DNA from: Luidia sarsii
Lineage: Eukaryota; Echinodermata; Asteroidea; Paxillosida; Luidiidae
NCBI GenBank assembly: GCA_949987565.1
Contig: OX465104.1
Coordinates: 6,901,375 to 6,965,374, forward strand
Length of the DNA stretch: 64,000 nt
Reading direction: 5' to 3'
Shown here: piece after piece, positions 1 to 11,280 of the stretch
Layout of the letters: every line of letters begins with the position of its first letter
How positions within the stretch are numbered: the stretch's first letter is position 1
Notes under the pieces: model-generated
Seen by the model: the letters and a program-made list of their open reading frames with translations, nothing else
Database searches by the model: none
What the model was told of the DNA's origin: nothing
Translations under genes and position numbers: made by a program

Positions 1-637
1 CCGGGTGTGAGTGTGTGTAGGGCCTACGTATACGGGCTGGTAAGGGGTGAGGGGACTGGGGACGTCCGGGGTCGTTTACGAAAATAATGGTGCGTCAGGT
101 GGGCTTTGATGGTTACATCATGAAAGTCACGTCCCCTTGAGATAAGACGATTCTCTCTTCGGTCAAACCCGGTGATGTGGCGAAGGTGCACGGCATCGAA
201 CAGGGCACTGACTCCAGACAGAGACGTGCGTATCCCCGCCGCTTCCCCCGCCCACAGTCTAATTTTGGAGATTGTGTATTGCAGGTCATGTTTGTTTCCA
301 ATTGGAAACATTATTGGCGGAGGGGAGGAGGGGGGATGTGTTGTATACTCACGCTATACATAGTTGTTTTTGGTTTCTCTCAACTTGTACATACGTAGGC
401 AATCGTTCGGAGTCTATAATGCCTGTCATTACACGTCTTAAAGGCAATCAGTGCGCTGCCCGAAATTGCCATTCTTGGTACGGTGTAATCTTTGTTGTGC
501 GTTGGCGAAGTGCAGTTGCTCCTCTTACCTAATATGAAATGTCTAGGCCTATAGATTTTTACTTTAGAGGGGCCGTTTCCTGACTGAGTCCTCATGCTCA
601 GCTGTGCCCGTCCGTGCGAATGTGGCAGCCTTGGACC
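1..637. other. No gene recognised
   Basis: Short open frames occur on both strands, but none shows a known domain, a codon bias or splice-site support. No repeat with a second copy in this window was recognised here. Confidence 0.5.
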
Positions 638-898
638 CCTTTTCCAAAACCGGGCTTAGGCTTCGGCTCCGGCTTCGTCTCTGTTATTCCAAAGCCGAAA
701 ACACAGGTTGGAGTTCTTTGTTGAAGTTGAAGCTTTGGATTCTTTCTCAAAACGCAGTAGGCCTATAGCCTAGACCTAATTATTCAAAAACAAAGCCAAG
801 GGCCTGCCGTTTTCATGGCTTCTACTTTAAAATCGGCGAATAAAGAAAGAACGACAAAGCCTGAGCCTGAGCCTAAGCCGGGTTTTGGAAAAGGGCCT
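638..898. repeat. MITE-like element, family D
   Basis: The ends form an inverted repeat built from GGCTTAGGCTTCGGCTCCGG on the left and its near complement on the right (AGCCTGAGCCTAAGCC), both next to a TTTTCCAAAACC block. The interior, including AACACAGGTTGGAGTTC and TTGAAGTTGAAGC, recurs at about 60140-60326. This is a nonautonomous inverted-repeat element with no coding capacity. Confidence 0.65.
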
Positions 899-1238
899 TG
901 ATAATCCTGAAAATCTCGGGTAGTTAAGTTCACAACGTTTGCGTAACACACGTTTTCTGAGGAGAATTCTCGAAAGTTGCGCAACTAGATACCGCCGGCC
1001 CGATGAGCGTTTGGCTCTCAGCCAAGTGTGCGCGCCTGCCCGGCACGCATTGCGCAACAGTGCCGCGCCGCGGCCGGCCAATGAAAACTTTGGCAGGGAA
1101 CCAAGATGCGAACCAATCAAAGTGATGCTGGAAGTTCACGGTGACGCACACACCGACCAATATAATAATCAACAGAGTTTACGTAGTTCTCAGAGGTGTG
1201 CTACGAAAATAATTTTCTGAGCGTTATATATACTTTTT
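899..1238. other. No gene recognised
   Basis: A GC-rich patch (about 1000-1080, with CGCGCCGCGGCCGGCC) lies in otherwise average sequence. No coding or repeat signal was identified. Confidence 0.4.
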
Positions 1239-1441
1239 TTGTATTAGCAGTAGAGACAACATGTTTTTGGTATAATCAGTAGAGACAACATGTTTTTGGT
1301 ATAAGCAGTAGAGACAACATGTTTTTGGTATAAGCAGTAGAGACAACATGTTTTTGGTATAAGCAGTAGATACAACATGTTTGTGGTATAAGCAGTAGAT
1401 TCAGTACAACTTGTTTTTGGTATAAGCAGTTGAGACAACAT
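1239..1441. repeat. 29-bp minisatellite
   Basis: About seven tandem copies of a 29-bp unit containing AAGCAGTAGAGACAACATG followed by a T-run. Copies differ by single substitutions, and one copy near 1400 carries a small insertion. Confidence 0.85.
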
Positions 1442-1756
1442 CAATGTGAGACGTTCATGTTCATTTCTGAACGCGGGCATTGCACTCCACTCGTGCGCTT
1501 CAGGTATTATACTCATAGGACTATAACCGCTCTGGATAACGAAAAACAAAGCAATCTCCCGCGATGCACTGGCGAGATTGTGGGAAAATATCGACTCCCC
1601 TACACTATAGTGCGATTCCCCTAGGACGATAGGCTCGCCCCCTCGATCTGAGGAATCTACGAGACAAAAAGAAGGCCTCAGTAAAAGTGCAATAGAACTG
1701 CAATCTGCCACGCGAGTCAGCTCAGTCAACGACCACCGACCACTCTCGGGCAATTT

Positions 1757-2130
1757 CGATGAAGAGGAAGAGGAGGAGACGAAGAAGAAGAAGAAGAAGA
1801 AGACGAGGAAGAAGACGAAGAAGAAGACGAATTAAGAAGACGAATTAAGAAGATGAATTAAGAAGACGAATAAAGAAGACGAATAAGAAGACGAAGAAGA
1901 AGAATAAGACGAAGAAGAAGACAAATTAAGAAGATGAAGAAGAAGACGAATTAAGAAGACGAAGAAGAAGACGAAGAAGAAGACGAAGAAGAAGACGAAG
2001 AAGAAGACGAATTAAGAAAGAAGAAGAAGACGAAGAAGAAGACGAAGAAGAAGAAAACAAATTAAGAAGACGAAGAAGAAGACAAATTTAGAAGATGATT
2101 TAAGAAAATGACGAATAAGAATAAGAAAAC
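1757..2130. repeat. GAA/GAC-rich microsatellite tract
   Basis: An imperfect run of GAAGAAGAAGACGA-type units on the plus strand, broken by AATTAAGAAGAC variants. It is low-complexity purine-rich sequence without coding meaning. Confidence 0.85.
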
Positions 2131-2520
2131 GAATTCATGAGATGACGTCACGGTCAATCGATGGCAATTTTTGGATACACCTTTTCCCAACTTAGATACA
2201 GTGCAAAGTTGAAACCAAACGAACTTGCACTTTTGCTTTTAATGGATTTTGAAATTTGCCCCTTCAAAGCAAGGTCACGTGACACGTGATGACGTCATGA
2301 TGACATCAAGGTGTTTAGGATCAATTTCAGCATGGGCTTTATGCATTTGCCACGTTTGAAAAAAAATCCAAGTCTGTTCAATGACCAAAGTCGTGCTTAC
2401 AAAACCCCTGTGCATTGTCTATGGGCTTTGGGGGAGAAGAAGAAGAAGACTAAGAAAAAGCCTAACAAAAGATATAGCTTTTCCGCTTCCCTGGAAGCGG
2501 CGGAAAAGCTAATAAGGGGA
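2131..2520 (+). repeat. Interspersed repeat, family F
   Basis: This block contains GGTCACGTGACACGTGATGACGTC, a TGCACTTTTGCTTTTAATGG-like stretch, a GAAGAAGAAGAAGACTAAG run, and a closing inverted motif built on AGCTTTTCCGC. The same order of landmarks appears in reverse orientation at 6983-7400, so this is a dispersed repeat family. Its class is unknown. Confidence 0.55.
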
Positions 2521-3922
2521 GGGGGAAGAGGAGGAGAAAAGCAATAAACCCTGTATTCAATCTTGAGCTAATGTTTTCCGAGTTTGTTTGGCCATCGAAA
2601 ACATTTCCCAACCTGGCTCATTTCCTTTTGGCGGCCGTGCTTATACCCCCTTTGTGTATAGTTCAGCTACAACGGCCCCTGCAAGACCATTATGCAAGGA
2701 AGAGTCGAGTGTGAGACGCAGGCGCGGTCGTCAACGCAAATCCTGCTCAGGCAGCGTGAAGACCTGGACTGACCCGACTATGCCTGAGCTCCTCACACTG
2801 CAGTGCACGACAGACAGACACCCGCCTGGCAAAAGATGTCAGCCTTATCTGCGATCAGTTCCCCCCGACGACAATCCAGTCGAGGGAATGAATGAATGAA
2901 TGAATGAATGATTGGCTTTCTTTCCCTCGTCTTGTCGCCTACATGTATACAGTCTTTGAGTCGCGGGTCTGATCACGCCTATTTCTGGTCATCGGAACAC
3001 TTTTTTGTGCCATCCATTTGCTATTCGTTTTGACTCCAAGTGATACAAATCAGCCTGGCGAGTCGATCCTTGTGGAGCAGGACCGTTCTCATAGCAGGAC
3101 CCCCGTAGTTAATTTACCTTGTATTATTGTATTAACATAATCTATCTCTTCGGGGAGCCTGTACCAGACAAGCCTTGCTTCATACGGTCTACCCGAATAT
3201 AAATATCTTTGCTTCGGTAAACTAGTTATAATTTTATGCCATGTAAATTCTGATATTAGCATTGGTTTTTTGATATTCATATAAAATCAAGTCAAAGGTC
3301 CTGCTATAGGATCTAATCGTTAGGCCCCCCAGGCTCGACACGTTTGCGTTTGGCATATCGGTCATTTGAAGTCTGATTCAAACATTGGGGAAAACAATTA
3401 GCTAGGCAAAGGATAAGATGTTGCGGATATCGGTTCTCGGCATGGACCTATCTGACGTTTTTCTCAAAATTATATGTGGGCCTGACGTTTCGATCCCAGC
3501 AGGACCTTTCAGTGAGGGTGTGATATATATATATATATACGTGTACACGCACGCCACTTCCCGTCAGAGTGGGAGCGGTGCATTGTGGGATTATATATTT
3601 TTTTTCTGTGGAGCGTTCACATACACACTCCGCTTGGCAAAACATCGCAATTATTTCGAAAGGTCGTACTGCGCTTTTGTGGAGTCCGAGACGCGATTCG
3701 AATCCCACTAACGATCGCGATTGCTGTGTCCACACACCCGCTAAATGGAGTTTGAAAACCACGGTGCCTCTATATAGCTCTGGCTATGATGGCGAATGAC
3801 GGGAACAGCTGACGTAGAAGGATACACTCCCCCACCCCGTGGGTTTTCTGACTGAATTATCGTCCCCTGCCTCACCCCCACCCCATCACCGCACAGACAT
3901 GACGGAATAGTAATAAAAGCAG
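2521..3922. other. Intergenic; short repeats and a weak LINE-like tail
   Basis: No gene was recognised. The stretch contains a short GAAT tetramer run (about 2887-2911), a TA run (about 3521-3540) and one copy of the GATCGAAACGTCAGG-type motif (minus strand, 3481-3510). A minus-strand frame at 3089-3280 ends with a Leu-Pro-Glu-Glu-Ile-containing stretch, vaguely like the C-terminal tail of some LINE proteins. That is too weak to call. Confidence 0.4.
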
Positions 3923-4292
3923 TTAAAGGTCCAATACAACATTGGGAAGATCGGAAAACAGATGTCCACGGAACTCTTTCTTATTCACACAGCTTGTAGG
4001 TGGTCATGATAGAATCCTCATGTTGAAATCTATACAGTCTGGGATGCTGTACTTTTCGAGAAATCTGCTCTCAAACATCGTCAAATAGTTTATTACTCAC
4101 GAGTAATAAACCATTTTTTATACTGCAGAACAGTGCGAAAACCATGACGTTTTTTTTGCCTTTTTCTACTTTCTCAGATTACCATTTGAGCTGAAACCTT
4201 CGCAGTATTGCTTTGTTGTGGAATGTTTTATGGTTTAACACACAAACTGTGGCAATCGTTTGACCTTTACCACTGTTGTAAAGGGCCTTTAA
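3923..4292 (+). mobile_element. MITE-like element, family B
   Basis: It begins TTAAAGGTCCAATACAACAT and ends with a complementary ACTGTTGTAAAGGGCCTTTAA. About 370 bp. An interior palindrome (TTTATTACTC/GAGTAATAAA) lies at about 4089-4112. Full or partial copies occur at 6841-6979, 12002-12366 and 15935-16308. TTAA at both ends is compatible with piggyBac-type TTAA target use, but it could equally be part of the terminal repeat. Confidence 0.75.
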
Positions 4293-4565
4293 GGTAAAAC
4301 CTCAAGGAGCCCACACCTGTTTGTTTTGTAATAAAATCTGATTTCACACAGAACTTCCGCATCTTTTTACGGAAACTTAGGCTCAGGCTAGGGGCTATGG
4401 CTTCCGCTCCATTTTCTGAATGCTCATCAAACGCGGGCCCTTTCAATCTTTGACATAATTTTCCAAAGGCCTTCTTCGGAGGAAGGTAATGCAAGGATCG
4501 AAATTTCAAGGGCCTCTAAATGTTTGAATGATTTCCCCCACCCAAAAGGCCTTTCCTTCTGAGTA

Positions 4566-5461
4566 TATAAGGTCCTGCTCTTCTGAGTAAGGTCCTGCAT
4601 GCTCTTCTCAGTAAGGTCCTGCATGCTCTTCTCAGTAAGGTCCTGCATGCTCTTCTCAGTAAGGTCCTGCATGCTCTTCTGAGTAAGGTCCTGCATGCTC
4701 TTCTGAGTAAGGTCCTGCATGCTCTTCTGAGTAAGGTCCTGCATGCTCTTCTCAGCAAGGTCCTGCATGCTCTTCTCAGTAAGGTCCTGCATGCTCTTCT
4801 GAGTAAGGTCCTACATGATCTTCTGAGTAAGGTCCTGCATGCTCCTCTGAGTAAGGTCCTGCATGCTCTTCTGAGTAAGGTCCTGCATGCTCCTCTGAGT
4901 AGGTCCTGCATGCTCTTATCAGTAAGGTCCTGCATGCTCTTATCAGTAAGGTCCTGTATACTCTTCTCAGTAAGGTCCTGCATGCTCTTCTGAGTAAGGT
5001 CCTGCATGCTCCTCTGAGTAAGGTCCTGCATGCTCTTCTGAGTAAGGTCCTGCATGCTCTTCTGAGTAAGGTCCTGCATGCTCCTCTGAGTAAGGTCCTG
5101 CATGCTCTTCTCAGTAAGGTCCTGCATGCTCTTCTCAGTAAGGTCCTGCATGCTCTTCTCAGTAAGGTCCTGCATGCTCTTCTCAGTAAGGTCCTGCATG
5201 CTCTTCTGAGTAAGGTCCTGTATGCTCCTCTGAGTAGGTCCTGCATGCTCTTATCAGTAAGGTCCTGCATGCTCTTATCAGTAAGGTCCTGTATACTCTT
5301 CTCAGTAAGGTCCTGCATGCTCTTCTGAGTAAGGTCCTGCATGCTCCTCTGAGTAAGGTCCTGCATGCTCTTCTCAGTAAGGTCCTGCATGCTCTTCTCA
5401 GTAAGGTCCTGCATGCTCTTCTCGGTAAGGTCCTGCATGCTCTTCTCAGTAAGGTCCTGCT
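4566..5461. repeat. 24-bp minisatellite
   Basis: About 37 tandem copies of a 24-bp unit, AAGGTCCTGCATGCTCTTCT plus CAGT or GAGT. The period is divisible by three, so several frames stay open and give long repetitive open frames that are not genes. A variant block (GAGTAGGTCC followed by two CTCTTATCAG units) occurs at about 4897 and again at 5232, giving a higher-order period near 335 bp. The right edge runs into a GGTCCTGC...AATCGAAGCGTC motif shared with dispersed copies elsewhere. Confidence 0.9.
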
Positions 5462-6540
5462 CTAATCGAAGCGTCGATCTCTCTGAAATCAGAGGTTTTT
5501 CTTCAATGATTGTTTGGTACTTGCTTGCTTTCCTGCAGACTTCGAGGATATCATGGCCACTTTGTATTTCTTCTTGGAGAGAGACCCGGGGACACGCTGT
5601 TGGATCAGCTATCAGGAACGAAGGTAAGGACACATCGTGCATCGCGCAAGGGAGGCAATGGGCTCATTACGTAGGAAGACTAACCAAACCTGGTTGATGT
5701 GATGCGCATGTGCAGAATGGTCTCTATTCAGTCGTTATAATCATTGCAGTCGTTATAATGACTGAATAGAGACTAACACGGTTCTACGAATGCGCATAAA
5801 ACATAATTCGCGAATACGAAAAAGTGCGTTAAGTCAAGAAAAACATGTCCTTGGTTGATGTTCTGGTTGGTTTGCATATGCTGGTATGATTATATATCTC
5901 CGCAATGAGGGGTGTGGGGCATGCTGGGCACCAATGTTGTCTCTGTGTGCGTTGGTCATAGAGAATTCTCGCTGGTAGTCTGACTTCGTTCTCCTCGTTT
6001 CACACGCTGTGCACTCTAAACTCAACCGGCCAAGTCCCACACTCGGTCCCGTTTCAACCCGAGGCGTTTGCGATTAGGCTTTCATTTGAGCCCGTACAGT
6101 CACCATGCGGCGGGGGTTACAGCATGCAGCACTTAGGCCTAGAGCGACAAGTCACAGATCTGATCTCAGAGAAGCAACCGCAGGCCATCTTTTTTTGAGA
6201 AAGGTCCTGCTCGAATCGAAGCGTCAGACCGCTCTCAATGTCAGCAAGCAGTTGATGACATTTTTTTTTTTTTTTTTTTTTTTGGGGGGGGTATTACTCG
6301 GAGAAGAAAAACAAATAAACACGTTATGCGTCACATTGGCTCATTTCTTTGGGCGATAATCCGGCCGTTATTGAGATCCATCATGAAGCCTAATCGAGGT
6401 ACTGCAACTGTAGATTGCCAATCACATCCTGCCCGCCATCCATCGTAGGAGTAAATGACGCTGTGAGATTACTGATCACCCTCTCTCTCTTTTTCCCCCG
6501 GGAATCATGTGTTTCTTATTTTCTTGTAAAACTTTCTTTC
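5462..6540. other. Intergenic, no gene recognised
   Basis: It holds a hairpin (5720-5773), one copy of the GAGAAAGGTCCTGC...GAAGCGTCAG motif (about 6191-6230), and a T23/G8 homopolymer junction at 6261-6290. No exon-like open frame was found. Confidence 0.4.
5720..5773. repeat. Inverted repeat / hairpin
   Basis: GTCTCTATTCAGTC at 5720-5733 is perfectly complementary to GACTGAATAGAGAC at 5760-5773. The stem extends inwards with one mismatch through a TTATAA block, leaving a loop of about 10 bases. Confidence 0.85.
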
Positions 6541-6580
6541 TTTTTTGGTTACGAGCATTAAATGCTCGTAACCAAAAAAG
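6540..6580. repeat. 41-bp perfect palindrome
   Basis: The 20 bases at 6540-6559 (ending TTACGAGCATT) are exactly complementary to 6561-6580, with one central A. It could extrude as a cruciform. No transcription context was found to call it a terminator. Confidence 0.9.
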
Positions 6581-6840
6581 ACATTTTGTTATCAGCAATG
6601 CTGGATGGAGTTTGATCTCTCGGAGTCGATTTTGATCTCGGCAGCCCATTAGGACAAAAACAATATACTAATCAGTATTATGCCCCTTGGCCTGCAATAT
6701 ATACGCCGGGGAGTTAACAGCGAAAGACGAGATGGCTGTTCGGTAATACTAATGTAGCCCATTAGCTCAAGCAAGGAGACAATATCGGAGAGTCGGTGGC
6801 GATGCTCTTCCATTCAGGATTCGCTGCTCAAACATTCCAG

Positions 6841-6979
6841 TTAAAGGCGCAATACAACATTGGGAAGATCGGAAAACATTGATGTCCACAGATTTCCTTC
6901 CAATTTACACAGTTTGTAGATGGTCATGATATAATCCTCATGTTGAAATCTTACAGTCTGGAATGCTGTACTTTTCGTT
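6841..6979 (+). mobile_element. MITE family B, truncated copy
   Basis: The left end and first ~140 bp of family B are present, starting TTAAAGGCGCAATACAACAT. Similarity stops after GCTGTACTTTTCG, just where an AGCTTTTCCGC-type family F end begins, so the copy was cut by a rearrangement or insertion. Confidence 0.7.
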
Positions 6980-6982
6980 ATT

Positions 6983-7400
6983 ATGATTATTAGCTTTTCC
7001 GCCGCGAAGCGGAAAAGCTATTGTTGTTGTTCTGTCTTCTTTTTGTCTTCTTCTTCCTTTTCTTATCGGAAAAAATCCCATAGACTTTGTACATGGAATT
7101 TATGATCGGCATTTTGGCCATTGAACACACTTTGATTTTTTTCAAACTTGACAAATGCATAGAGCCTTTGCTGAAGTTGTGCACAGTTGTCTTTAAAACT
7201 TCGTGACGTCACCACGTGTCACGTGACAGCGCTTTAAAGGGGCAAATTTCGAACTCCAATAAAAGCAAAAATGGAATTCCGTTTGGTTTAAATTTTGCAC
7301 TGTATCTAAAATGGGAAAAGGGGTATCCAAAAATTGCTCTCATTTAATCGTGACGTCATTTCATGAATATTAATGAGGTCATAAACTTTTCAGATTTTCA
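6983..7400 (-). repeat. Interspersed repeat, family F (reverse copy)
   Basis: Reverse-orientation counterpart of 2131-2520. It shares the AGCTTTTCCGC inverted end, a pyrimidine TCTTCTTCTTCC run, the CACGTGTCACGTGAC segment and the TTTGCACTGTATCTAAAATGGG segment. Confidence 0.55.
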
Positions 7401-7850
7401 CATTTAATTGAGCATATTTGGCCACCGGAGGGAGATTTTTTTATTTTTACGTTGATATCTATTGGGGATGTAGTTTAAAAACACTCATCGGGGCCAAAAT
7501 GCCATGACGCAATTGTGACGTCATCAAAATGCGTGATTTTAAAGCACATATTAGCCAGTGCTCAATCTTCGCGAAATTTGGTGGATATTTAGCTATTGGG
7601 CTGGACATTTTAAATCTTGAGTTTAGAACTAATTGACCATTGTTCAGAATTATTATGATTGTTTGAATATTATAATGAAGTCCCATAGACTTTGTGCACA
7701 AAATATGCACGTGCGTTTTGGGGTAGGAATGGAGGGTACGGGTTCGAACCCCGTTGATGTCAATGTTTTTTTTTTTTTTTTTTTTTAAGAAACAGATGCG
7801 GAAAAGCGTTATGTTCTGTTTGCCAACAGACATAAATCTCTAGTTATGAT
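7401..7850 (+). repeat. Repeat-like AT-rich stretch with a tRNA B-box-like motif
   Basis: The stretch repeats the phrase CCCATAGACTTTGT also found at about 7077 within family F. Near 7738-7750 it has GGGTTCGAACCCC, a perfect match to a Pol III B box (T-loop), followed by a run of about 22 T. No convincing A box was seen, so this is at most a tRNA-derived SINE fragment. Confidence 0.4.
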
Positions 7851-7865
7851 TTCGTTTGTTATGAT

Positions 7866-8545
7866 TTTTTCTTCTCCTCCTTCATCTCCTCCTCCCTCCC
7901 CCTCCTCCTCCCCTCCCCCTCTCATCCCCTCCTCCTCCCTGCTCCTCCCTCTTCCTCATCCTCCTTCTCCCCCTCTCACCCCTCCTTCTCCCTGCTCCTC
8001 CATGCTCCTCCTCCTCCTTCTCCCCCTCTCATCCCCTCCTTCTCCCTGCTCCTCCATGCTCCTCATCCTCCTTCTCCCCCTCTCATCCCCTCCTTCTCCC
8101 TGCTCCTCCCTCCTCTTCATCCTCCTTCTCCCCCTCTCATCCCCTCCTTCTCCCTTCTCATCCATGCTCCTCATCCTCCTTCTCCCCCTCTTATCCCTCC
8201 TTCTCCCTGCTCCTTCCTGCTCCTCATCCTCCTTCTCCCTGATCCTCCCTCCTCCTCATCCTCCTTCTCCCCCTCTCACCCCCTCCTCCTCCCTGCTCCT
8301 CCCTCCTTCTCATCCTCCTTCTCCCCCTCTCCTCCCCTCCTCCCCCTGCTCCTCCCTCCTCCTCATCCTCCTTCTCCCTGCTCTTCCCTCCTCATTATCC
8401 TCCTTCTCCACCTCTCACCCCTCCTTCTCCCTGCTCCTCCCTCCTCATCATCATCCTTCTCCCCCCTCTCATCACCTCCTTCTCCCTGCTCCCTCCTCCT
8501 CCTCTCTGCTCCCTCCTCCCTCCTCTTCATCCTCCTCCGTTTTAT
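7866..8545. repeat. TCC-rich polypyrimidine tract
   Basis: Imperfect CTCCTCCTTCTCCCCCTCTC units on the plus strand, with a partial period of about 60 bp. A 262-codon Ser/Pro/Leu open frame across it reflects composition only. Confidence 0.85.
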
Positions 8546-8846
8546 TTTTGTTATATTTTGTTTTTGTTCTTTGTTTTGTTCTCTGTTCCGTGTTGATTTC
8601 AGTTCTGATCGGAGCATCCAGTGTCTCTTGTTGAAGTGGGGACTACGCTGCCTGCACGTGCCCCTGGGCTCCTTCGGTGCGGACGGTCCCGCCGTGGCCT
8701 GCCGCGACTTGCCGGGCAATCACACCATCCAACTGATGGAGATCAGTCGGCAAAATTAAATTCCCGGCCTACGTGCCATACCACCACCACCGCACTCTCC
8801 CCCTTCCCCCTCGTGGCAGTGGGATCGCCCGGTATATACGTAGGCC
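8546..8846. other. No gene recognised
   Basis: Moderately GC-rich sequence between a pyrimidine tract and a family E repeat. No domain or splice-supported exon was recognised. Confidence 0.4.
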
Positions 8847-9090
8847 GTTGACGAAATGAAGGCATAGGCTCAGGCTTAGTCATAATTATTTTGTCTTACC
8901 CGTTATAACGTCACAGGCATCTCAAAACAAGCGTTTGGCCCCCAGTTTCTTGGTGAATTTACTATGTACTTATCGAGCCAACACACCTTCAATTTCGGGA
9001 GACAGACCACAACCTGGATTTTTTTCAGGTTTTGTCAGAGGGAGACGAAGCCTGAGCCCGAGCATGATAGGACTACATGGATTCGTAAAA
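8847..9090. mobile_element. MITE/SINE-like element, family E
   Basis: The left end has ACGAAATGAAGGCATAGGCT. The interior has AAGCGTTTGGCCCCCAGTTTC and the right part has GAAGCCTGAGCCCGAGC, near-complementary to the left. The full layout is shared with 60525-60760 (opposite orientation) and with the interrupted copy at 33868-34728. Confidence 0.65.
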
Positions 9091-9469
9091 GGTCATCGGC
9101 ACAAACAAGCGCCTCGCAGGAAAACGGGAGCGTTCATTAACCATGTGCGGGGGGGTTTGAAGGTGTCAGTTTGTGGGAGTTTTTTTTTTTTCAAGAAAGT
9201 CGGAAGTTTTTCGTCGGTTGTCGCAGTCATTCAAGCGGTGCACGTGGCAAGGACGCACGTGCTGTACTCCCAGACGACCACGACGCACCCACCCCCTCCC
9301 CTCTCTGACGTTATCACGAAGAGGATGAATCCCCGCCTTCTGGGAATAGGATTGCATGGCGGAGGAGATCCAGATATGTCCACCCTCTGAACATACACCC
9401 GATGGCAACTAGCGTTACCCAGAATGGCAAACTATGCATTCATCATGCTGGGATTTCCATTATGAATAT
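9091..9469. other. No gene recognised
   Basis: Intergenic sequence with a short G7 run and a T12 run. Open frames are short and lack recognisable domains. Confidence 0.4.
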
Positions 9470-9720
9470 TTCACCCGGCACAGCATAATGAGGAATAACC
9501 CCACTTTTGAGATTTTGAGCTTTTCTAATGATGTGAAAGAGTATACCATTAGCTTTCAAATGATGTCAAAATATAATATCCTCTAATACTTATAATTTCC
9601 GAAAATAAAAACAAAAGAAAATTGATTTGTAATCGAATTGTGAAGATACTTTAACTTCAGGCGTTGTTTACTCAAAAAGTGTTTTGGTGGGACATTCCTC
9701 ATGTCGTTGTGCCGGGTCAC
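9470..9720. mobile_element. MITE family A, copy 1
   Basis: Terminal inverted repeats: CACCCGGCACAGCATAATGA on the left and TTGTGCCGGGTCAC on the right. Copies occur at 14658-15124, 30353-30608 and 46075-46323. ATAT flanks both sides, consistent with a 4-bp target-site duplication. About 250 bp, noncoding. Confidence 0.8.
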
Positions 9721-10312
9721 ATATGTACACGTATGTAAATTGGAGGCTAGGCCTATACGTGCCAATGTAAAATATATTTTTGGTCTAGGCTATCTGACAT
9801 TGTGTTTTTTATCTGACATTTTTTTTTTTTTTTCGTTTTTTTTTTTTTTTATCCATTGTAGTCATATGCATGCATTGCACTAATGCATTTTAGTCCTTAC
9901 TGCCCTCATCCATTCTTCCCAAATTGTGGAGAGACTCAATAATAAATCGCAGTGTGAGATAAGTTTGTGGGCCTTGGTTTTTCTGTCTACTTTCCCAAAG
10001 CCTTGAGCGGCCTCTGTTGTCAGGATTAGCCAACTCCCATTCATCCAGTTCCAGTATTCGCGTAGAATTGGTTCAAGACGTTGTTGATTTGGATAGCCGA
10101 ACGTGATCCGCAGTGTACACACGCGTTTACGGACTCGTACAGGGATCCGCACACACGTACGCGTTGAATTGAGCTGAGCTGACCGGTCTGTGTGGGTGCG
10201 GACGTACGTGCGTCTGCGGATCATTTGAACCAAGACTAGTATTCGCATCGTGACGGACCACCATCTTGTCACTGTGATGGAAGTGGGTGGTGGCTAGTTC
10301 TGACGTCGCCCT
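9721..10312. other. No gene recognised
   Basis: It contains T-rich runs (about 9819-9851) and a CG-alternating patch with several ACGTACG motifs (about 10110-10215). Open frames here are short and unsupported. Confidence 0.4.
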
Positions 10313-11280
10313 TCATAAAGCTCTCCCCAGCAGATTGTGCCGTGGTTTGCATGCGTATTGACCCGGAACCGTATACACCCGAGAGACAGCCTTGGACAAG
10401 GCTACGTCATCTACGGTGAAACGCCGTCTCAGCCCGAGCAAACTACTGCGCATGTGCCATGTATACGAATTCATTGCGTGTGACGCAGTCACCACGTGGT
10501 GCCGGCAGCTCTGACGGGTGAAACTCCCCAGGTCTCGGGAAGTGCCGGAGCTATTAGCCTTGATCAAGTCTTTGGGCAACGATTTATAAATGTAAATTCG
10601 CCCTACAGAAAAGAAACTGTAGGCCTATGTTGCTCCGTTTACAAACCTTTCTCCGCTCGTAACTTGCGCACGCCGTGCACCATTTCCCCACCCCTACCTT
10701 GCAGGCGTGCATGTCGCGTGGTAGCCTTTTAAGCACCGTGCAATATGAGGCATGGCAGCCTGCACGCTCGTACCCGTACGCACGTACGTATACGCACAGC
10801 CTGTTGTGCGTGGGATGGCAGCGTCGCGGCCTGCGTGCGGTGTACCAGTATATACAGCTTAGCCTTGATCAAGTCGTTGGCCGAAGATAATAGAAATCTA
10901 AATCCGTCCTTTAGTAATACTGTATTATTACAGTGCTTTGCGTCATGCCGTTTCGAGAGATAGCCGAGCCCCATTCTATGTTCATACTTGTAGCTTGTCC
11001 TTGCCTCTCCCACGCCCGTAGCTTGCATGCGTATACATGTTGAGTGCGAGCTTTTTCCTGGTCCGCAACTCAAGGAATGCCAGGACGGCTGCGTACAGGC
11101 TCGTACACATGTACGCACACAGACTATTGTGTGTGGGATGGGAGCGGCTCCGTCTGCGTGTCGTGCACAGCTTGGATCCGGCGTGGTATAGTAACGGTGT
11201 GGTTTGCGTGCGTTTGGCCCGAGCCCGGTACCCGAAAGACCGTCTTGGATAACGCTATAGACGTTTTTCAACCACGTGAC
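10313..11280. repeat. Diverged tandem duplication, ~305-315 bp units
   Basis: TTAGCCTTGATCAAGTC occurs at about 10554 and again at about 10858. CTTGCAGGCGTGCATG near 10694 matches GTAGCTTGCATGCG near 11018. The GTGTGGGATGG and CGTACAGGCTCGTAC-type blocks also recur. About three diverged copies of a non-coding unit lie head to tail. The unit is rich in CpG and GTACG motifs. Confidence 0.6.

Noticed and set aside
3089..3280. LINE C-terminal tail (LPEEI-containing frame)
   Set aside because: Only one short motif resembles known LINE tails. No reverse transcriptase sequence or 3' tail was seen nearby.
4516..5642. 227- and 288-codon frames (MQDLTEKS repeats)
   Set aside because: 24-bp minisatellite translation. 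The peptide looks helical but overlapping frames are equally open and no promoter or splice sites are evident.
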